DNA of 9,508 nt. Source: an uncultured Clostridia bacterium. Its GTDB lineage: Bacteria > Bacillota_A > Clostridia > Christensenellales > CAG-138. Every line of letters begins with the position of its first letter. Position 1 is the stretch's first letter. The stretch is taken from NCBI GenBank assembly GCA_947302865.1, contig CAMYWS010000030.1, forward strand, positions 1-9,508, in the 5' to 3' direction. Positions 6,562 through 9,508 of the stretch are shown here, piece by piece. The position numbers and the translations under genes were made by a program. The notes under the pieces were generated by a model, which did not search any database, was not told the DNA's origin, and worked only from the letters and a program-made list of their open reading frames with translations.

Positions 6562-7354
6562 TTGAATGCTCCTTCTCTGTGATCGGTGTGAATGTAAGTA
6601 CGTTCAATTCCGGCGTATTGAATACGCGCGGAAACGGAATGGTATTTCCAAGCCCGCGGGAAACGTACAGGATCGATCTGCCGATCCCGTATTGACCCGC
6701 GTCGAAACGCGGTAATATACCTTGCTGCGGCGCATAGACGCCGCGTCCGAACAACCGAATCTGCCCGCCGTGCGCATGTCCGGACAGCACGATGTCAGCG
6801 CCGGCATCTGCATAGATCGGATACAATTCCGGACGGTGCGCAAGGACGAGATTCAATCGCGCAGCATCCGTCAGCGCAGAAAGCTGCTGCGGCGGTGCAT
6901 ACTGCCTGAGCCCGACGATACGGACCGATCCCATGTCCGCATATTCGTTACGCAGAACGTGTACGCCCATGCTGCGGATCGTTTCGATATAGCGTTCCCC
7001 CGTCTCGCCGAGCGAACACTCGTGATTCCCCTCCGCAAAGTATACGGGAGCGATCCCGACGGCACCGCGGATGAACGTGAACGCGTTTTCGCACGCGCTC
7101 TTTCTGTGCCGGTTGAACAGATCGCCCGTGATCAGGATCAGGTCCGGCCGCGCATCGCGGATCGCGTTCAGCAGCTTTTCCTGTTCCTTTCCGAATCGGC
7201 GGTCATGCAGATCGCTGACCTGTATGACGACAAACGGTTCGTTTACCTTCGCGAGCCGGATCGTTTCACGGCACACAACGAATCGACGGTTTTCAAGGAA
7301 AAACGCAGCATATGCAAGGAGGAGGATTCCGATGACGATCAATGCGGGGATCAT
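6551..7354 (-). CDS. Membrane-anchored calcineurin-like metallophosphoesterase (YaeI/YkuE type)
   Basis: Predicted two-metal phosphoesterase of 267 residues. Residues 3-20 form one hydrophobic anchor, and the catalytic domain follows. All metal-binding motifs are present in order: D48-x-H50 (SDLHD), D78 (GDLF), N110-H111 (GNHE), H173 (LAHRP) and H193-x-H195 (SGHAHGGQ). This layout matches YaeI/YkuE-like enzymes, some of which act on lipid-linked nucleotide or phosphate substrates at the membrane; the substrate here is unknown. Start ATG overlaps the stop of the GNAT gene as ATGA (4 bp), and its own stop overlaps the next start by 11 bp, so it lies in the middle of a coupled operon. The acyltransferase further upstream makes a membrane-lipid role plausible, but this is inference. 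Confidence 0.93.
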   Translation of the reverse strand: MIPALIVIGILLLAYAAFFLENRRFVVCRETIRLAKVNEPFVVIQVSDLHDRRFGKEQEKLLNAIRDARPDLILITGDLFNRHRKSACENAFTFIRGAVGIAPVYFAEGNHECSLGETGERYIETIRSMGVHVLRNEYADMGSVRIVGLRQYAPPQQLSALTDAARLNLVLAHRPELYPIYADAGADIVLSGHAHGGQIRLFGRGVYAPQQGILPRFDAGQYGIGRSILYVSRGLGNTIPFPRVFNTPELNVLTFTPITEKEHSNVC

Positions 7355-8118
7355 GCTTCCGTCCGCTCCGTCAGCTTATTGAGGATCCGATCGTAATGAA
7401 AATGCGGAACGGTGCAGCCGCTGCAGTCCTTTATCCCGTTTGCAAGATACGACGGATTGCCGCCGCAGTCCTTCATCCGATACAGCGGGCAATAGCAGAA
7501 CAGGCAGTTGAAATGTTCGGGATCGTTCGTTTTGTGGCACGGGAAATACTCGCACGCGCGGTTCTGCACAAAGCTGCAGAATCGATCCGCCTCCGTTCCC
7601 CTCTCCCATTCCTCCCGCGTCATGGAATACGCGCAGACGTCCTTCGGCGTTCCGTCATAATTGTTCGCAAAGCGCCTCAGTGCGCCGTCGTAACGGAATC
7701 CGCATTTTTGAATCACGCGTCTTGAACGTCGGTTTATGACGTTATGGAATACATGTATCGCGCAAAGATCCAGTTCTGAAAAGCCGAAATCAACAGCTGC
7801 TTCCGCCGCTTCGGTCATGATGCCGCGATCCCAGAAATCGGGATGCAGTACGTAACCGAGCTCGCGCGCCGTTTTTACATTCGTTTTGTGCAGTCCGACG
7901 GAACCGATCACTCGCCTGGTTTCTTTCCATACGATCGCCCAGGTTTCATCCTGTTCGATTGCAAATGTCAGGTATTCGCGCGTTTCTTCAATGGTTTCAT
8001 GCGGTTTCCAACCGGCAGCGGGACCGACGAGCGGCGATCTGGCATATTCAAACAGATCGGGCGCGTCTTCCGGCGTCCATGCGCGAAGGATCAGACGCGT
8101 TGTTTCAATGGTTTTCAT
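7351..8118 (-). CDS. GNAT (RimJ-type) acetyltransferase fused to a C-terminal cysteine-rich metal-binding domain
   Basis: Residues 1 to about 173 form a RimJ/RimL-type N-acetyltransferase: ETTRLILRAWTPEDA at the start, the acetyl-CoA loop region around WDRGIMTEAAEAA (96-108), and the motif N(127)...S(132)...KCGF near 138-141. Residues about 178-245 form a compact domain with nine cysteines (181, 189, 194, 205, 208, 210, 218, 232, 235) and nearby histidines, including CEYFPCHK, NCLFCYCPLY and KDCSGC. This matches the small cysteine-rich family (PF04071 type, from memory), thought to bind metal. No start codon with a ribosome site separates the parts, so it is one protein. GNAT enzymes acetylate amines with acetyl-CoA; the substrate is unknown. 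Start ATG has GAGG about 8 bases upstream. It follows the DUF4298 gene by 9 bp and overlaps the phosphoesterase by 4 bp. Confidence 0.92.
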   Translation of the reverse strand: MKTIETTRLILRAWTPEDAPDLFEYARSPLVGPAAGWKPHETIEETREYLTFAIEQDETWAIVWKETRRVIGSVGLHKTNVKTARELGYVLHPDFWDRGIMTEAAEAAVDFGFSELDLCAIHVFHNVINRRSRRVIQKCGFRYDGALRRFANNYDGTPKDVCAYSMTREEWERGTEADRFCSFVQNRACEYFPCHKTNDPEHFNCLFCYCPLYRMKDCGGNPSYLANGIKDCSGCTVPHFHYDRILNKLTERTEA

Positions 8119-8127
8119 GTCTGTTCC

Positions 8128-8439
8128 TCAAAGCAGTTTGCTGTCGATTGACTTTGTGACCGAACGCGACATGCGCAGCATCAGCTCGTGATGTTCGGTC
8201 AGAAGATCGTACACGGCATCCTCGGAAAGTACGCCGCGCTTCAGGTCTTTCGGAAGCTTACCCGCTTCGTCGTCTTCGTAATCCTTCATCCAGCGCGTGC
8301 TGCCGTAATAATCGGACAGCTTTCTGAGCGACGGCTGGATCGCCTCGTAGCGTTCCATCGCTTGCGAAAGTGCCTTAATCACCTCCGCCGATTCATCCAG
8401 ATATTGCTCCATGATTGCGATCCGTTCGACTTGTTTCAC
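8128..8439 (-). CDS. DUF4298-like small helical protein
   Basis: A 103-residue, highly charged, mostly helical protein with no signal peptide. It resembles the DUF4298 family through YYGSTRWMKDYEDDEAGKLP and LKRGVLSEDAVYDLL, which are its conserved centre. The function is unknown. The start is set at GTG 8439 because AGGAGG stands 8 bases upstream; a longer frame back to 8562 would run into the acyltransferase gene and gives unlikely protein. The upstream stop overlaps the ribosome site (TGAGGAGG), which suggests translational coupling. It lies third from the operon's left-going start, between the acyltransferase and the GNAT gene. Confidence 0.87.
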   Translation of the reverse strand: MKQVERIAIMEQYLDESAEVIKALSQAMERYEAIQPSLRKLSDYYGSTRWMKDYEDDEAGKLPKDLKRGVLSEDAVYDLLTEHHELMLRMSRSVTKSIDSKLL

Positions 8440-8452
8440 ACTCGTATCCTCC

Positions 8453-9322
8453 TCAATGAGATCCCTTGTAACCGACACCGTATGTATCCGTATAGTAATC
8501 GATGCGGCGTGAATTGTCAAATATCCGCGGATACAGGTTATCCTTCGGATCGATCCCGGCAAGCCGGCATACGGCGTCGTGGCAGCGTTCGTTCAGATCC
8601 CGTTCGCGATCTTTCGGATTCAGCGTGCTGTCCGGAAATACCGGTTCGCCGACGCGTACCGTAAACTTCGCGATCTGATGAAAGAGCTTCTTCCGGATCC
8701 AGCCGGGCTCCCGGTACGAGAATCCGAGCGGCAGGATCGGCTTGTCGCTGTCACAGGCGATATGCGCCGCGCCGCGCTTGAACGGACGGATCGGCGCATA
8801 ATACTCCCACATGCTGCCTTCGGGATAGATGTGCAGCCATCCGTGTTCGTTCTGCAGCAGATCGCGGACAGCTTTCAGATAGGTTTTCGTTGCGGCGATA
8901 TTCGATTCCGGGATCGGGATCCCTCCCACCATGCGGATCAGCGTGCCGTTTTCTCCGTTGATGTTCGGCGCCCATGAAAGCAGATTGGACCGGAACGGTC
9001 GGATCGCCCGCATCACGGCGATATAATCCCACATATGCACGTGGTTCGCGATGGACACCACGCCGTTTTCGAGGACCGCCTTATGCTTTTTCAGGTTTTC
9101 CTGTCCTTCGATCCTCAGCCCGAGACGGATCCTGCAAAGCGGAAATACAAGGATATGCAGCAGAAGACGAACGATGTTCTGCTTGAACCGGAACGATGCG
9201 GAACGATCGATGTAAGGATATTCCGTGTCGAACACGATCCCCCGGTCCATATGTACACAGAGATAATGTTTGTCCGTTTCCGTCGGATACGGAAACTTGT
9301 TTGTTTTCGGATCAAAGCTCAT
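8453..9322 (-). CDS. PlsC-like 1-acylglycerol-3-phosphate acyltransferase family protein
   Basis: A 289-residue member of the LPLAT/PlsC family, which transfers fatty acyl chains to lysophosphatidate or related lipids at the inner face of the membrane. Motif I is N93-H94-V-H-M-W-D99, the catalytic HxxxxD. Motif II is GGIPIPES (133-140) and motif III is YPEGS (166-170). PILPLGF (195-201) fits motif IV. A hydrophobic stretch at about 50-63 may dip into the membrane. It is longer than typical PlsC, with an N-terminal extension of about 45 residues and a C-terminal tail, so the acceptor may not be lysophosphatidate. Start: ATG 9322 with GGAGG 7 bases upstream is preferred to the in-frame ATG at 9376, which has no ribosome site. 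It is the first complete gene of the left-going operon and ends 13 bp before the DUF4298 start. Confidence 0.92.
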   Translation of the reverse strand: MSFDPKTNKFPYPTETDKHYLCVHMDRGIVFDTEYPYIDRSASFRFKQNIVRLLLHILVFPLCRIRLGLRIEGQENLKKHKAVLENGVVSIANHVHMWDYIAVMRAIRPFRSNLLSWAPNINGENGTLIRMVGGIPIPESNIAATKTYLKAVRDLLQNEHGWLHIYPEGSMWEYYAPIRPFKRGAAHIACDSDKPILPLGFSYREPGWIRKKLFHQIAKFTVRVGEPVFPDSTLNPKDRERDLNERCHDAVCRLAGIDPKDNLYPRIFDNSRRIDYYTDTYGVGYKGSH

Positions 9323-9419
9323 ATTGAATCCTCCGGTTATCGTTACTTTGTCATACGGTCTCGATATGCCTCGCATTACAGCGCATCTGTCTCATTTTCA
9401 TGACAGCAGAACGACCGTT
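9323..9419. other. Intergenic gap upstream of the acyltransferase
   Basis: This gap holds the acyltransferase ribosome site and an imperfect inverted repeat at 9387-9406 (CTGTCTCAT / ATGACAG arms). No convincing -35/-10 pair was found on the minus strand; TGTAAT near 9380 is a weak -10 with no -35. The operon promoter may be weak, use another sigma factor, or lie further upstream. Confidence 0.4.
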
Positions 9420-9508
9420 TCAACTGGATTTTGATTGTACTACCTGCAAACCCAAGGCCTTTTCTACCATTTCCAGTGTTTGCTCAATGCTTCGGTTTTC
9501 ATTCCTGA
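9420..9508 (-). CDS. C-terminal end of an unidentified protein (partial)
   Basis: The minus frame is open from the window edge to a TGA at 9422-9420 and encodes 28 residues, with SIEQTLEMVEKALGLQ followed by VVQSKSS at the end. The helix ending in KALGLQ recalls the last helix of Cro/C1-type DNA-binding regulators, but 28 residues are too few to assign a family. The other two frames close quickly. It runs in the same direction as the acyltransferase operon and ends 97 bp before it. Confidence 0.4.
   Translation of the reverse strand, partial: RNENRSIEQTLEMVEKALGLQVVQSKSS

Noticed and set aside
6722..7396. A 224-codon plus-strand open frame opposite the phosphoesterase
   Set aside because: The minus strand encodes every metallophosphoesterase motif in order; the opposite translation shows no coherent family features.
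8440..8562. An N-terminal extension of the DUF4298-like protein
   Set aside because: It would overlap the acyltransferase end by about 110 bases, and its residues do not resemble the family. GTG 8439 has a proper AGGAGG.
9323..9376. A longer start for the acyltransferase at ATG 9376
   Set aside because: No ribosome site precedes it, while ATG 9322 has GGAGG at good distance and begins where a natural N-terminus is plausible.
9387..9406. An imperfect hairpin as terminator of the upstream partial gene
   Set aside because: The arms are short with a bulge and no T run follows on either strand, so termination is not supported.

Overview
The window looks like chromosomal DNA from a Gram-positive, probably gut- or fibre-associated Clostridia-like member of the Bacillota. 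The evidence is strong AGGAGG-type ribosome sites, consensus TTGACA/TATAAT promoters, the nadD-yqeK-rsfS gene order, a lactocepin-type secreted subtilase and dockerin-type calcium repeats. No lineage can be named from the sequence alone. No tRNA, rRNA, CRISPR array, riboswitch or insertion sequence was found.

Layout. (1) Positions 1-2671, minus strand: a large secreted S8 protease whose 3' end runs off the left edge. It has a signal peptide, propeptide, catalytic domain with PA insert, and a dockerin-like module that appears to sit inside the Fn3-like domain. A consensus promoter with two small palindromes precedes it. (2) 2735-3445, minus: an unrecognised four-helix membrane protein, more A/T-rich than its neighbours. 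(3) 3492-5645, plus: one continuous reading frame encoding NadD (NAD synthesis), YqeK (HD-type Ap4A hydrolase family) and RsfS (ribosome silencing factor), then deoC (deoxyribose-phosphate aldolase). (4) 5657-5686: a strong hairpin that can terminate both converging transcripts. (5) 9322 down to 5695, minus: a tight five-gene operon of acyltransferase, DUF4298-like protein, GNAT acetyltransferase fused to a cysteine-rich domain, membrane-anchored metallophosphoesterase, and a trypsin-fold protein that has lost catalytic His and Ser. (6) 9420-9508, minus: the probable C-terminal tail of an upstream gene.

How the parts fit. The plus-strand cluster joins housekeeping functions: NAD supply, dinucleotide alarmone removal, ribosome control and deoxynucleoside salvage. 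The minus-strand operon is linked by overlaps of 4 and 11 bp and gaps of 9 and 13 bp. Its acyltransferase and metallophosphoesterase suggest membrane lipid or envelope work, but a common pathway is inference. The protease is exported and carries its own promoter.

The most unusual points are the NadD-YqeK-RsfS fusion that keeps an internal ribosome site and a possible internal promoter for RsfS, the dockerin inside a protease Fn3-like domain, the pseudoprotease whose two catalytic codons are each one transition from the active form, and the GNAT/cysteine-rich fusion.
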